This document shows, one piece after another, positions 14,802 through 22,679 of a DNA stretch of 24,349 bases. Source of the stretch: Bacillota bacterium (GTDB lineage: Bacteria > Bacillota_A > Clostridia > Lachnospirales > Lachnospiraceae). The DNA lies in NCBI GenBank assembly GCA_023443925.1, contig JAEZSL010000137.1, positions 1-24,349 of the forward strand, in the 5' to 3' direction. The number at the start of each line of letters is the position of its first letter. Positions within the stretch are counted from its first letter, which is position 1. The position numbers were made by a program, and so were the translations under genes. The notes beneath the pieces are model-generated. The model was not told the DNA's origin, made no database searches, and worked only from the letters and a program-made list of their open reading frames with translations.

Positions 14802-15509
14802 ATGAGTATTAATTATCCTCAGATACTGGTCAGTTTAAGTTATGCCGTAAAGTTTATTCCGGTGACCTTATTGTTAACCGCAGTACCTTTGTTATTCGGA
14901 ATTTTAATCGGTGGAATTATTGCAATTGTACGGGTATTCAGGATTAAAATCCTGTCATCTGTTTTAGACGTTGTTGTTACGATTTTTAAAGGAATACCCT
15001 CCACACTTATTATACTGATATCAAGTTTGTTTTTCACCAATGCTTTTGATAATTTTGCAAAATCATTAAATTGGTCAATAAGGTCAAAAGATATTAATGT
15101 AATTTATATAGCATTATTTGCCCTTTCAATTTCAGCAACCGTATCAATTTCAGAAACCATCCGGGGTGCCTTGCTATCCATTGATCATAATCAATATGAT
15201 GCAGCTTATTCCATAGGGTTAACAAAATTTCAAACCTTTCAAAGAATTATACTTCCTCAGATGTTTTTAGTGATTATACCAACCCTTTCAGGTAATTTAA
15301 TTGGCCTGTTAAAAGGCTCTTCCATTGCATTTTTAATCGGTGTATCTGAGATTTTAAATAGTTCATTAAGGACTGCCAATGCTACCTATGCTTTTTTAGA
15401 GGCTTATATTGCTGCGGCTGTTATATACTGGGGATTAGGTATTCTAATTGAAATTTCAGGAAAATTCATAGAAAAGAAATTCAGCTGTTACAGGAGGAAT
15501 TTAGCATGA
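14802..15509 (+). CDS. Polar amino acid ABC transporter permease, copy 2b
   Basis: Second membrane subunit of the copy-2 importer (235 residues), paralog of the permease at 6716. The coupling loop reads [24 protein letters not shown], and it shares SIRSKD and [12 protein letters not shown] with its paralog. TAGGAG precedes the ATG. Its stop overlaps the start of the ATPase by four bases (ATGA), so the two are translationally coupled. Confidence 0.92.
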   Translation: MSINYPQILVSLSYAVKFIPVTLLLTAVPLLFGILIGGIIAIVRVFRIKILSSVLDVVVTIFKGIPSTLIILISSLFFTNAFDNFAKSLNWSIRSKDINVIYIALFALSISATVSISETIRGALLSIDHNQYDAAYSIGLTKFQTFQRIILPQMFLVIIPTLSGNLIGLLKGSSIAFLIGVSEILNSSLRTANATYAFLEAYIAAAVIYWGLGILIEISGKFIEKKFSCYRRNLA

Positions 15510-16258
15510 TAGAAATAAAAAATATCCATAAGGCATTTGGTAAAAACAAAGTCTTAAGGGGAGTGGATATAAAAGTGGAAAAGGGAGATGTTGTAGTAAT
15601 CCTCGGCTCAAGCGGCTCCGGAAAAACAACTCTTTTACGATGTATTAATTTTCTTGAAAAAGCGGATGATGGGGAAATCAGAATTAATGATATGCAGGTA
15701 AAATTTAAGAATGCCAGTAAAAAAGAAATACTTGATATCAGAAAGAAAACAGCTTTTGTGTTCCAGAACTATAATCTGTTTAATAATAAAACCGCACTGG
15801 AGAATGTAACAGAAGGGCTTATAGTTGCCAGGAAGGTTCCAAAAAAGGAAGCGGAAGAGAGAGCGAAGGATGCACTTAACAAGGTTGGCCTGTCACAGAA
15901 ATATGATTCCTATCCCAGCCAGTTATCAGGCGGACAGCAGCAGCGGGTTGGGATAGCCAGAGCACTTGTGTTAAATCCGGAAGTGATTTTATTTGATGAA
16001 CCTACCTCAGCCTTGGATGCGGAGTTGATCGGAGAAGCCCGGGCAGTTTTTAAAAAAGTTGGAAAAGAAGGAATTACCATGATTGTCGTAACACATGAAA
16101 TGTCTTTTGCTTCTGATGTTGCAAATCATGTAATATTTATGGATGAAGGAGTAATCGTAGAGGAAGGAACTCCAAATGAGATTTTTACACATCCGAAAGA
16201 AGAACGGACGAAGCAATTTTTAAAGAGAATTCTGCCGGAAGCAGTATATTATATTTAA
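15506..16258 (+). CDS. Polar amino acid ABC transporter ATP-binding protein
   Basis: ATPase of the GlnQ/TcyN type (250 residues) powering import. It is complete by motif: Walker [10 protein letters not shown] at 34-42, Q-loop FVFQNYNLF, signature [15 protein letters not shown], Walker [13 protein letters not shown] and the switch His in [13 protein letters not shown] precedes the ATG at 15506. It is the only intact ATPase of this type in the window, while two permease pairs of this type are present, so it may energise both the copy-2 pair and the ATPase-less copy-1 pair. Confidence 0.94.
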   Translation: MIEIKNIHKAFGKNKVLRGVDIKVEKGDVVVILGSSGSGKTTLLRCINFLEKADDGEIRINDMQVKFKNASKKEILDIRKKTAFVFQNYNLFNNKTALENVTEGLIVARKVPKKEAEERAKDALNKVGLSQKYDSYPSQLSGGQQQRVGIARALVLNPEVILFDEPTSALDAELIGEARAVFKKVGKEGITMIVVTHEMSFASDVANHVIFMDEGVIVEEGTPNEIFTHPKEERTKQFLKRILPEAVYYI

Positions 16259-16296
16259 TGTATTACTTAATTTTAGGAACGAAACAGATCTTAATT

Positions 16297-16321
16297 TTAA
16301 ATATTAATTATTAATATTTAA
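16297..16321. promoter_or_regulatory. 25-bp AT-only palindrome
   Basis: Twelve-base arms (TTAAATATTAAT and ATTAATATTTAA) are perfect complements around a single T, in the 91-base gap between the ATPase and the sulfonate-type permease. It consists only of A and T, so as RNA it is weak. As DNA it is a striking dyad that may be an operator or a melting site. Chance occurrence in AT-rich DNA is possible but unlikely at this arm length. Confidence 0.4.
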
Positions 16322-16349
16322 TTATTAATTGAGATGGGAGGATAGCGTA

Positions 16350-17147
16350 ATGACGAATAAAACGAAACCAGCGAAAAAAGCATCTGAAATAATTCTGCCG
16401 ATTATACTGCCGGTGTTATTCATTATAGTATGGTTTGTATGGATTACCATAATAAACCCCAATACTAACCTGCCATCTCCTATTGATATTATAAACAGGG
16501 CGGTTTCTATGAGTATCCATGGCCAAATTGTCCGTGGACAATTGGCAGAATACACATGGATAACTTCAAGACGTGCAATAATCGGACTTATAGCCGGAGG
16601 AGGAGCCGGGTTCCTCTTCGGCATCATAAACTCTATATTCCGTTTGATGGATATCAGTCTGAATGCAACAATACAAATTCTGAAGAATATTCCGGTTCTG
16701 GCTTTTATAGCCCTTGTGCTTGTACTGTTTGGCATAGGAGAAAATGTTAAAATTGCCCTGATCGCCTGCGATGTATTTTTCTCAGTTTATATCAGTATTT
16801 ATGGTGGTATTAAATCAATCGATGCCGGACTGTTTGAAATGGGGAAAGCTTACGGTTTAAACAAGGCTACTCTATTTAAAGAAATCATTCTTCCGGCTGT
16901 TTTTTCTTATTTTAGTATTGGTCTACGGCTCTCACTTAGAACGATGTGGCTGGTCTTAATTACTGTGGAGTTAATTGCACCCGAAGACGGAATTGGATAT
17001 ATGGCTATGGATGCAGTAAAATCTTCACAAATGGATCAGTTAGTATTAAGTGTTATTATATATGCATTATTAAGTAAATTGTCTGATAGCATGGTAAGGG
17101 CACTTGAACGAAACGTATTAAGCTGGCAGGATACTCAGGTGATTTAG
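16350..17147 (+). CDS. ABC transporter permease, sulfonate/nitrate/taurine (SsuC/TauC) type
   Basis: Integral membrane protein (265 residues) of the family importing aliphatic sulfonates, taurine, nitrate or thiamine precursors. ATG 16350 is preferred over the upstream TTG 16329 because GGGAGG lies at 16336-16341. It has five or six hydrophobic segments, an early PNTNLPSP motif typical of SsuC-like proteins, and the coupling loop SIDAGLFEMGKAYGLNKATLFKEIILPAV. A matching ATPase follows, but no SsuA/TauA-type binding protein is in the window. The ligand cannot be read from the sequence. Confidence 0.88.
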   Translation: MTNKTKPAKKASEIILPIILPVLFIIVWFVWITIINPNTNLPSPIDIINRAVSMSIHGQIVRGQLAEYTWITSRRAIIGLIAGGGAGFLFGIINSIFRLMDISLNATIQILKNIPVLAFIALVLVLFGIGENVKIALIACDVFFSVYISIYGGIKSIDAGLFEMGKAYGLNKATLFKEIILPAVFSYFSIGLRLSLRTMWLVLITVELIAPEDGIGYMAMDAVKSSQMDQLVLSVIIYALLSKLSDSMVRALERNVLSWQDTQVI

Positions 17148-17251
17148 AAAATCCTAATTGATAATACGCTGCCTAATTTGTTGCAAGTAAATAGAAAATA
17201 ACCGGAGTGTTCTTCTGCTTTCAAATTAATAGCAGCTAAGAGGTGAATTTA

Positions 17252-18028
17252 ATGTATAAAAATAAAGAAGGTTTTCAAATCGATATAAGTGGTCTTAACA
17301 AAAATTATGGCAGCAAAAAAGTGCTTAATAATCTAAATATTACAATTGAGGCAGGTGACTTTGTAGCGATAGTAGGCCGCAGCGGTTCTGGAAAGAGTAC
17401 ATTATTACGTATGATATCGGGTCTTGACAGTTTTGATTCCGGCAGCATGAAAGTGGAGGGGAATGAAGTATCTGGTGTTGATAAAAATGTACGGGTTCTA
17501 TTTCAAGAAGCGAATCTGATTCCCTGGAGAAATATAATTAAAAATGTAATTTTGGGAACAACCGGTAAGAGTGAAGCAGCGGCAGCACAGATTCTGGAGA
17601 AGGTCGGACTTATTAATAAAAAATATGCATGGCCCAAGGTTTTAACGGAAGGGGAGAGGCAAAGAGTCTCCTTAGCCAGGGCACTTGCCGGAAAACCAAA
17701 GGTTCTTCTGCTGGATGAACCGTTAGGCACGCTGGATTCACTAACGAAACTGGATATACAAAGTTTAATCGAAAAGCTTTGGCTGGAACTTGGCTTCACA
17801 GCAGTGCTTGTCACCCGTGATGTAAGTGAGGCGGTCAGACTGGCAAACAGGGTGATTATATTAGACGATAATAGTATAACTATAGATTTACAAATAACCT
17901 TACCCCGGCCCAGAATAAAAGATAATGATGCTGATTTTTTTGAACAGTATATTTTTAATAAACTCATGGAAAAAGATAAAGTGCAGGTCGAACTATCTAA
18001 ACTTGAATATGTGAATTTAAGGAGGTAA
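17252..18028 (+). CDS. ABC transporter ATPase, SsuB/TauB type, with degenerate signature and switch motifs
   Basis: Nucleotide-binding subunit (258 residues) expected to work with the preceding permease. I chose ATG 17252 over GTG 17243 because AGAGGTG directly precedes it. Walker A is intact (GRSGSGKST, 42-50), as are the Q-loop (LFQEANLIPW) and Walker B (VLLLDEPLGTLD). The signature reads LTEGERQRV instead of LSGGxxQRV, and the switch His of VTHD is Arg (LVTRDVSEAV; codon CGT). These two changes usually impair ATP hydrolysis. The protein may be a weak or regulatory ATPase, or one half of a heterodimer with another ATPase. It ends just before the second NifD-like gene. Confidence 0.87.
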   Translation: MYKNKEGFQIDISGLNKNYGSKKVLNNLNITIEAGDFVAIVGRSGSGKSTLLRMISGLDSFDSGSMKVEGNEVSGVDKNVRVLFQEANLIPWRNIIKNVILGTTGKSEAAAAQILEKVGLINKKYAWPKVLTEGERQRVSLARALAGKPKVLLLDEPLGTLDSLTKLDIQSLIEKLWLELGFTAVLVTRDVSEAVRLANRVIILDDNSITIDLQITLPRPRIKDNDADFFEQYIFNKLMEKDKVQVELSKLEYVNLRR

Positions 18029-18036
18029 TTATTAGT

Positions 18037-19485
18037 ATGAGTAATACCTATTCCGGTATACGTGAAAGCCGTCCCAATACCTTTAATGATTGCGGGGGTA
18101 ACAGCCATGAATTATCCTCAGAATTTGGTAAACGTTGTTTAAAATCAGCAGACCGAACCTTCAGTCAGGGACTTCAGTGTCAGCAGATTAACAGTATGTC
18201 TGCATTGATGTCACTGGAGGATTCTGTCTTTATAGCCCACTCACCCCAAGGTTGTGTTGGATGTACCACAATGGCAAGTGATATGTACCGGGTCGGACAG
18301 GCACACCGAGGTGCTAAAATTATTAAAAGTCCCAGAATCATTGTGTCGAATCTTGATCAGCGGGATGTTATTTTAGGTGGTGAAAATAAGTTGAAAGAGG
18401 CCATCGGGTATGCGTCGGAACGTTATAATCCCAAAGTGATTTTCGTATTTACTTCCTGTGCCTCCGGAATTATCGGAGATGATATCGATGCCATCGTCCG
18501 GGATATGCAGTCTAAAACAGAAGCTTTAATTATACCAATCCATTGTGATGGCTTTAAATCTAAAATATGTGCCTCCGGTTTTGATTCCGCATTTTTATCC
18601 ATATCCAAATATATTTTAAAAGGAGAAAAGTCCGAAAAGCAGAAGGGGCTTATCAATCTTTTTGCACCAACCTCTATCAGCTATAAAGATCAGCTTGAGA
18701 TGGAACGGATGCTTAACCTTCTTGGGTTAACGGTAAATTACATACCTTTTTACAGCACTCTTGAAAAAATTAAAACCATACCGGCGGCACAGGCTTCTAC
18801 CTCAATTTGCAAGGTATTTGCAGATGAGTTTATGAAAGAACTGGAGGAAGATTATGATATTCCCTATTCCCATACGGTAATGCCCATAGGTGTACGGAAT
18901 ACGGATAAATGGTATAAAAGTGTTGCGGCCCTCTTTGGAAAAGAAGCAGATGCGGAGGCATACATAGAAAAAGAACATGCCAGAATATTACCGGAAATAG
19001 AAAAAATAAAAGCACGTCTTCAGGGAAAACGGGTTTTCATCTGCGGCGGAACCGGGCGCTCTTTTGCAGCTGCAGCCTTAATTGATGATTTTGGTATGAA
19101 ACTGGTGGGTTTGGAAACTCCTACCTATGACGACGATGCACAGCTTGATATTGAATATCTAAATGAAATTCATGGCGACTATGTTATAGATATTGCAAAC
19201 ATGCAGCCCTTTGAACAAGTCAATATTGTTAACCGGTTAAAACCCGATGTGTTTATCGGTGTTGCCAGCTGGTCCGCAAGATTAGGGATTCCAACCACTC
19301 ACGTTTTGGATATGAAACGTCCTACGATGGGTTATGATGGTATTTTATATCTTGGCAATAAAATAGCCGATCAAATTGAAAACCCCGGCTTTAATAAAAA
19401 ACTGGCCGCACATGCCCGTTTACCATATAAAAAAACCTGGTATGATTCCAATCCATTTAAATTCATAAAACCCTTAGGAGAGTGA
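18037..19485 (+). CDS. NifD-like nitrogenase-superfamily subunit, pair 2
   Basis: Alpha-type subunit (482 residues), preceded by AGGAGG. The P-cluster-type cysteines are Cys48, Cys73 (SPQGC) and Cys141 (TSCASGIIGDD). Both cofactor-ligand positions of Azotobacter NifD are kept: Cys258 (SIC), 18 residues before the Pro of DIPY like Cys275, and His422 (TTHVLD), ten residues before GYDG like His442. However, the Gln191 and His195 positions are Cys178 and Phe182 (HCDGFKSKICASGF), and Arg96 is not kept. This predicts a protein that holds a NifB-derived cofactor but performs chemistry other than N2 reduction. It is separated from the iron protein gene by nine genes, an unusual layout. Confidence 0.9.
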   Translation: MSNTYSGIRESRPNTFNDCGGNSHELSSEFGKRCLKSADRTFSQGLQCQQINSMSALMSLEDSVFIAHSPQGCVGCTTMASDMYRVGQAHRGAKIIKSPRIIVSNLDQRDVILGGENKLKEAIGYASERYNPKVIFVFTSCASGIIGDDIDAIVRDMQSKTEALIIPIHCDGFKSKICASGFDSAFLSISKYILKGEKSEKQKGLINLFAPTSISYKDQLEMERMLNLLGLTVNYIPFYSTLEKIKTIPAAQASTSICKVFADEFMKELEEDYDIPYSHTVMPIGVRNTDKWYKSVAALFGKEADAEAYIEKEHARILPEIEKIKARLQGKRVFICGGTGRSFAAAALIDDFGMKLVGLETPTYDDDAQLDIEYLNEIHGDYVIDIANMQPFEQVNIVNRLKPDVFIGVASWSARLGIPTTHVLDMKRPTMGYDGILYLGNKIADQIENPGFNKKLAAHARLPYKKTWYDSNPFKFIKPLGE

Positions 19486-19489
19486 TAAT

Positions 19490-20776
19490 ATGTCCGTTGT
19501 AACAGAAAGCCCACGTGGCAATTGTGTACTTGGCGGTATTAATGCCGTATTAAGTGCTGTAGATAAAGTATGTCCCATCTTTCATTCTGGTCCGGGCTGC
19601 TGTATGCAGACTTCGGCAGGCGAATCTGGGCAGGCCGGAGGCCGCACCCCCCACTTTTTATCCAGTGTATCCCTGCCTTCGTCAAATATGCTGGAAAGAG
19701 AAGTTGTATTTGGTGGGGTTAATAAACTTCGTTCTACAATTGAGGGTGCCCTTGAAATTATTGATGCGGATGCTTATTTTATTCTGACCGGATGTACGGC
19801 AGGTATTATTGGGGATGATATAAAGAGTGTGGCAAATGAATTCACTGTAAAGGGAAATAAAGTTTATCCCATTGAAACCCCGGGCTTTGCCGGAGACAGC
19901 TACTTAGGTTATGAAGCAGCCTTTAAAACCTTTTTGGATTATATTGTGGAAGAGAATCTTCCGAAACAGGATAATTTGGTTAATTTATTTGGTATTATGC
20001 CTTATCATGATCCATTCTGGGAAGGTAATTTTGAAGAACTAACCAGAATACTGAAAAAACTCGGTTTAAAGGTAAATACCTTCTTTACGGAACATCAGGG
20101 AATAGAAACCATACGAACTTCATCGAAAGCAGCTCTTAACATTATTGTAAACCCCTGGTTGTTAAAAAGTGCAGCCGCAGAATATCAAGAACGTTTTGGA
20201 ATACCCGCCCTTAGAATACCTGGACTGCCAATCGGTGCAACGGATACGACAGAATTTGTACGCCAGGTTGCCGGAGCACTTAAGCTGGATAAAGATTTAG
20301 TGGAAAAAGTGATAGAAGAAGAGGAAACTTATATATATAACTATTTAGAAACTGCCATAGGAGCTCTTAGCTGGAAGCGGTTTGCAGTGGTAGGCGATGC
20401 AAACACCGCTGCCGCAGTAACAAGATTTCTTGCCAATGATTACAGTTTCACACCTATTATAACAATCATAACCGATCCGGTGTTTCGTGATGAGGATAAA
20501 ACCCGCATTATAAAACAAATTTCAGATTTAGAATATGCAAAACCGCCGGAAATAATATTTGAAACAGATCAATACAAAATAACCAAAGCCTTAGAAGCCC
20601 ATAGTGAAATAACCCTTTTAATCGGCAGTACTAACGAAAGAGAATTTGCCATGTCAAAGGATATCCAATGCAGTGTGATCTCATTTCCTATTACAGACCG
20701 GTTAATCTTTAACCGGACTTATGCAGGTTACAGGGGCAGCCTGACCTTTATTGAAGATCTGTATGATAATCTGTAG
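19490..20776 (+). CDS. NifK-like nitrogenase-superfamily subunit, pair 2
   Basis: Beta-type subunit (428 residues), starting 4 bases after the D2 stop with AGGAGAG inside the D2 end, so translation is coupled. P-cluster-type cysteines are Cys12 (GNCVLGG), Cys37 (SGPGC, followed by a second Cys38) and Cys102 (TGCTAGIIGDD). Like the K1 protein it has a very short N-terminus. Shared words with K1 include VVFGG, YHDPFW, LPIGATDTTEFVR and the GDAN/SDAQN segment near 300. The C-terminus is FIEDLYDNL. It should form the alpha2beta2 complex with D2 and is the last gene of the locus. Confidence 0.9.
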   Translation: MSVVTESPRGNCVLGGINAVLSAVDKVCPIFHSGPGCCMQTSAGESGQAGGRTPHFLSSVSLPSSNMLEREVVFGGVNKLRSTIEGALEIIDADAYFILTGCTAGIIGDDIKSVANEFTVKGNKVYPIETPGFAGDSYLGYEAAFKTFLDYIVEENLPKQDNLVNLFGIMPYHDPFWEGNFEELTRILKKLGLKVNTFFTEHQGIETIRTSSKAALNIIVNPWLLKSAAAEYQERFGIPALRIPGLPIGATDTTEFVRQVAGALKLDKDLVEKVIEEEETYIYNYLETAIGALSWKRFAVVGDANTAAAVTRFLANDYSFTPIITIITDPVFRDEDKTRIIKQISDLEYAKPPEIIFETDQYKITKALEAHSEITLLIGSTNEREFAMSKDIQCSVISFPITDRLIFNRTYAGYRGSLTFIEDLYDNL

Positions 20777-20925
20777 AATTTATTTGATTAAAAATAATGG
20801 ATAGATAAGGATAGATTAATCCTAATATCTTTAAGGTATATTCCGTTCATTATACCCTGGAAAATATACATGTTATCTCCTGTTACGGGTTCATAGTTCT
20901 GGAAAAACAGCAGAACGGTGAACCC
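20777..20925. other. Region after the second K gene with small dyads
   Basis: No gene is seen. Dyads are AGGAT/ATCCT (20808-20823) and GGTATA/TATACC (20835-20856). Both are short and without a T-tract, so no convincing terminator for the long upstream operon can be named. The strong hairpin starting at 20886 may play that part. Confidence 0.4.
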
Positions 20926-20926
20926 G
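20886..20926 (+). terminator. Strong two-part hairpin next to the 21-bp array
   Basis: CGGGTTCA (20886-20893) pairs with TGAACCCG (20919-20926), then after a 2x2 internal loop GTTCTG (20896-20901) pairs with CAGAAC (20911-20916). The total is 14 bp around a 9-nt loop. No T-tract follows on either strand, so a terminator role is uncertain. The last base of the stem is the first base of the 21-bp repeat array. Confidence 0.45.
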
Positions 20927-21072
20927 CAAAACGCTTTAAGATGCCTGCAAAACGCTTTAAGATGCGTGCAAAACGCTTTAAGATGCCTGCAAAACGCTTT
21001 GAGATACCTGCAAAGCGCTTTGAGATACCTGCAAAACGCTTTGAGATGCCCGCAAAACACTTTGAGATGTCC
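20926..21072. repeat. Seven tandem 21-bp repeats upstream of alaS
   Basis: Units of the type GCAAAACGCTTTAAGATGCCT begin at 20926, 20947, 20968, 20989, 21010, 21031 and 21052. An eighth decays after 21073. Later units change TTAAG to TTGAG. Each contains the dyad AAACGCTTT (perfect AAAGCGCTTT in unit 5), repeated at two helical turns. All reading frames on both strands stay open because the period is a multiple of three, so short open frames here are not evidence of genes. The array ends about 55 bp before the alaS promoter. Confidence 0.9.
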
Positions 21073-21126
21073 ACAAAACGCAGATACCGCATTTTGGAAC
21101 GTCACATATCCCTCCTCGCTATTTTA

Positions 21127-21155
21127 TTGACAAATAATAAATTAATCCTTATAAT
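21127..21155 (+). promoter_or_regulatory. Perfect consensus promoter for alaS
   Basis: TTGACA at 21127-21132, a 17-bp spacer and TATAAT at 21150-21155, an exact SigA consensus. The leader to the start codon at 21231 is only about 70 bases and has no T-box (no specifier stem or TGGNACCGCG). Confidence 0.85.
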
Positions 21156-21230
21156 AAAATACTAGCGATTCCCTAATCAGAACCGGGAATTAACATAAAA
21201 TGATAAATGATGCGCAGGAGGCAAAATAGA

Positions 21231-22679
21231 GTGAAGGCATATGGAGTAAATGAACTAAGGAAGATGTACCTGGAGTTCTTTGAAAGTAAAGATCATCTTA
21301 AAATGAACAGCTTTTCCCTTGTTCCCAGTAATGATAAGAGTCTGCTATTGATTAATTCAGGTATGGCACCTTTAAAACCGTATTTTACAGGACAGGAAAT
21401 ACCGCCTCGTAAAAGAATTACGACCTGTCAGAAATGTATCCGCACCGGCGATATCGAAAATGTAGGTAAGACCGCAAGACACGGTACTTTTTTTGAAATG
21501 CTTGGTAACTTCTCTTTTGGAGATTACTTTAAAACAGAAGCAATTCACTGGTCCTGGGAGTTCTTAACGGATGTGGTGGGAATTGATCCAAACCGTTTAT
21601 ATCCTTCCGTTTATCTGGATGATGACGAAGCTTTTGATATATGGAATAAAGAAATCGGAATACCGGCAGAGAATATCTTCCGTTTCGGAAAAGCCGATAA
21701 TTTCTGGGAACACGGCGCCGGCCCCTGCGGTCCCTGTTCTGAAATCTACTATGACCGCGGTGAAAAATATGGCTGCGGAAAGCCGGACTGTACGGTAGGC
21801 TGTGATTGTGACCGCTATATCGAAGTATGGAATAATGTATTTACCCAGTTTGAAGGAGACGGTAACGGTAATTATACGGAACTGGATAACAAGAACATCG
21901 ATACCGGTATGGGTCTTGAGAGACTTGCTACCGTAGTTCAGGATGTAGATTCTATTTTTGACGTAGACACCATTAAGGCTCTTCGCAGTAAAGTATGTGA
22001 AGTAGCAGGTGTTACTTACAAAAAGGACCCGAAAACCGATGTATCCATCCGTCTTATCACTGACCACATCCGTTCCGTAACCTTTATGATTTCCGACGGT
22101 ATCATTCCTTCCAATGAAGGCAGAGGCTATGTTCTTCGCAGGCTTTTAAGACGTGCGGCCAGACATGGCAGATTATTAGGCATTAAAGACCGCTTTTTAG
22201 CTACTTTAAGCAAAACGGTAATTGCAGAATCCAAAGACGGATATCCCGAACTGGAAGAGAAAAAGGATTATATCTTAAAATTATTAACAATAGAAGAAGA
22301 TAACTTTAATAAAACCATTGACCAGGGTCTGAGCATTCTGGCGGAATTAGAAGAAGCCATGGTAAAAGAGGGCGTTAAGACTTTATCCGGTGAGGATGCC
22401 TTTAAATTGTACGATACCTATGGATTCCCCTTAGACCTGACGAAAGAAATTTTGGAAGAAAAGGGCTTTTTAATCGATGAGGAAGGCTTCCAGAAAGCCA
22501 TGAAGGTACAGAGGGAAACAGCCAGAAGTGCCCGTGCGGTAACAAATTATATGGGTGCGGATGAAACCGTTTACCAGCAGCTGAATCCGGGACTTACCTC
22601 TTCCTTTGTCGGATATGATCAAACCGTTAATACCTCAAAAATTACAGCTTTGACTACAGAATCCGAGATTGTGGAGTAA
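21231..22679 (+). CDS. alaS: Alanyl-tRNA synthetase, N-terminal part ending at an in-frame TAA
   Basis: It charges tRNA-Ala with alanine. The GTG at 21231 is the start: CAGGAGG at 21215-21221 precedes it, and the protein then begins [17 protein letters not shown] as in the family. It contains the class II catalytic core ([58 protein letters not shown]) and the tRNA-recognition helices. The reading stops at TAA 22677-22679 after 482 residues, although the same frame continues without a shift into the rest of AlaRS. A single substitution (for example GAA to TAA) would explain it. E. coli AlaRS fragments of about 461 residues keep charging activity, so this part might work alone without editing. 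Confidence 0.9.
   Translation: MKAYGVNELRKMYLEFFESKDHLKMNSFSLVPSNDKSLLLINSGMAPLKPYFTGQEIPPRKRITTCQKCIRTGDIENVGKTARHGTFFEMLGNFSFGDYFKTEAIHWSWEFLTDVVGIDPNRLYPSVYLDDDEAFDIWNKEIGIPAENIFRFGKADNFWEHGAGPCGPCSEIYYDRGEKYGCGKPDCTVGCDCDRYIEVWNNVFTQFEGDGNGNYTELDNKNIDTGMGLERLATVVQDVDSIFDVDTIKALRSKVCEVAGVTYKKDPKTDVSIRLITDHIRSVTFMISDGIIPSNEGRGYVLRRLLRRAARHGRLLGIKDRFLATLSKTVIAESKDGYPELEEKKDYILKLLTIEEDNFNKTIDQGLSILAELEEAMVKEGVKTLSGEDAFKLYDTYGFPLDLTKEILEEKGFLIDEEGFQKAMKVQRETARSARAVTNYMGADETVYQQLNPGLTSSFVGYDQTVNTSKITALTTESEIVE

Noticed and set aside
7828..20776. Calling the locus a standard nitrogen-fixation (nif) cluster
   Set aside because: No nifE/nifN or nifV is seen, the K proteins are short, Gln191/His195/Arg96 equivalents are replaced in both D proteins, and the neighbours are organic-solute transporters, not molybdate uptake.
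20788..21165. Small repeat proteins on either strand in the 21-bp array
   Set aside because: All frames are open on both strands because the period is a multiple of three. No ribosome site or conserved start supports any of them.
21073..21230. T-box leader for alaS (ATACCGCA word near 21085)
   Set aside because: That word lies upstream of the perfect promoter at 21127-21155, so it is not transcribed with alaS. No TGGNACCGCG, stem I or terminator is present in the 70-base leader.
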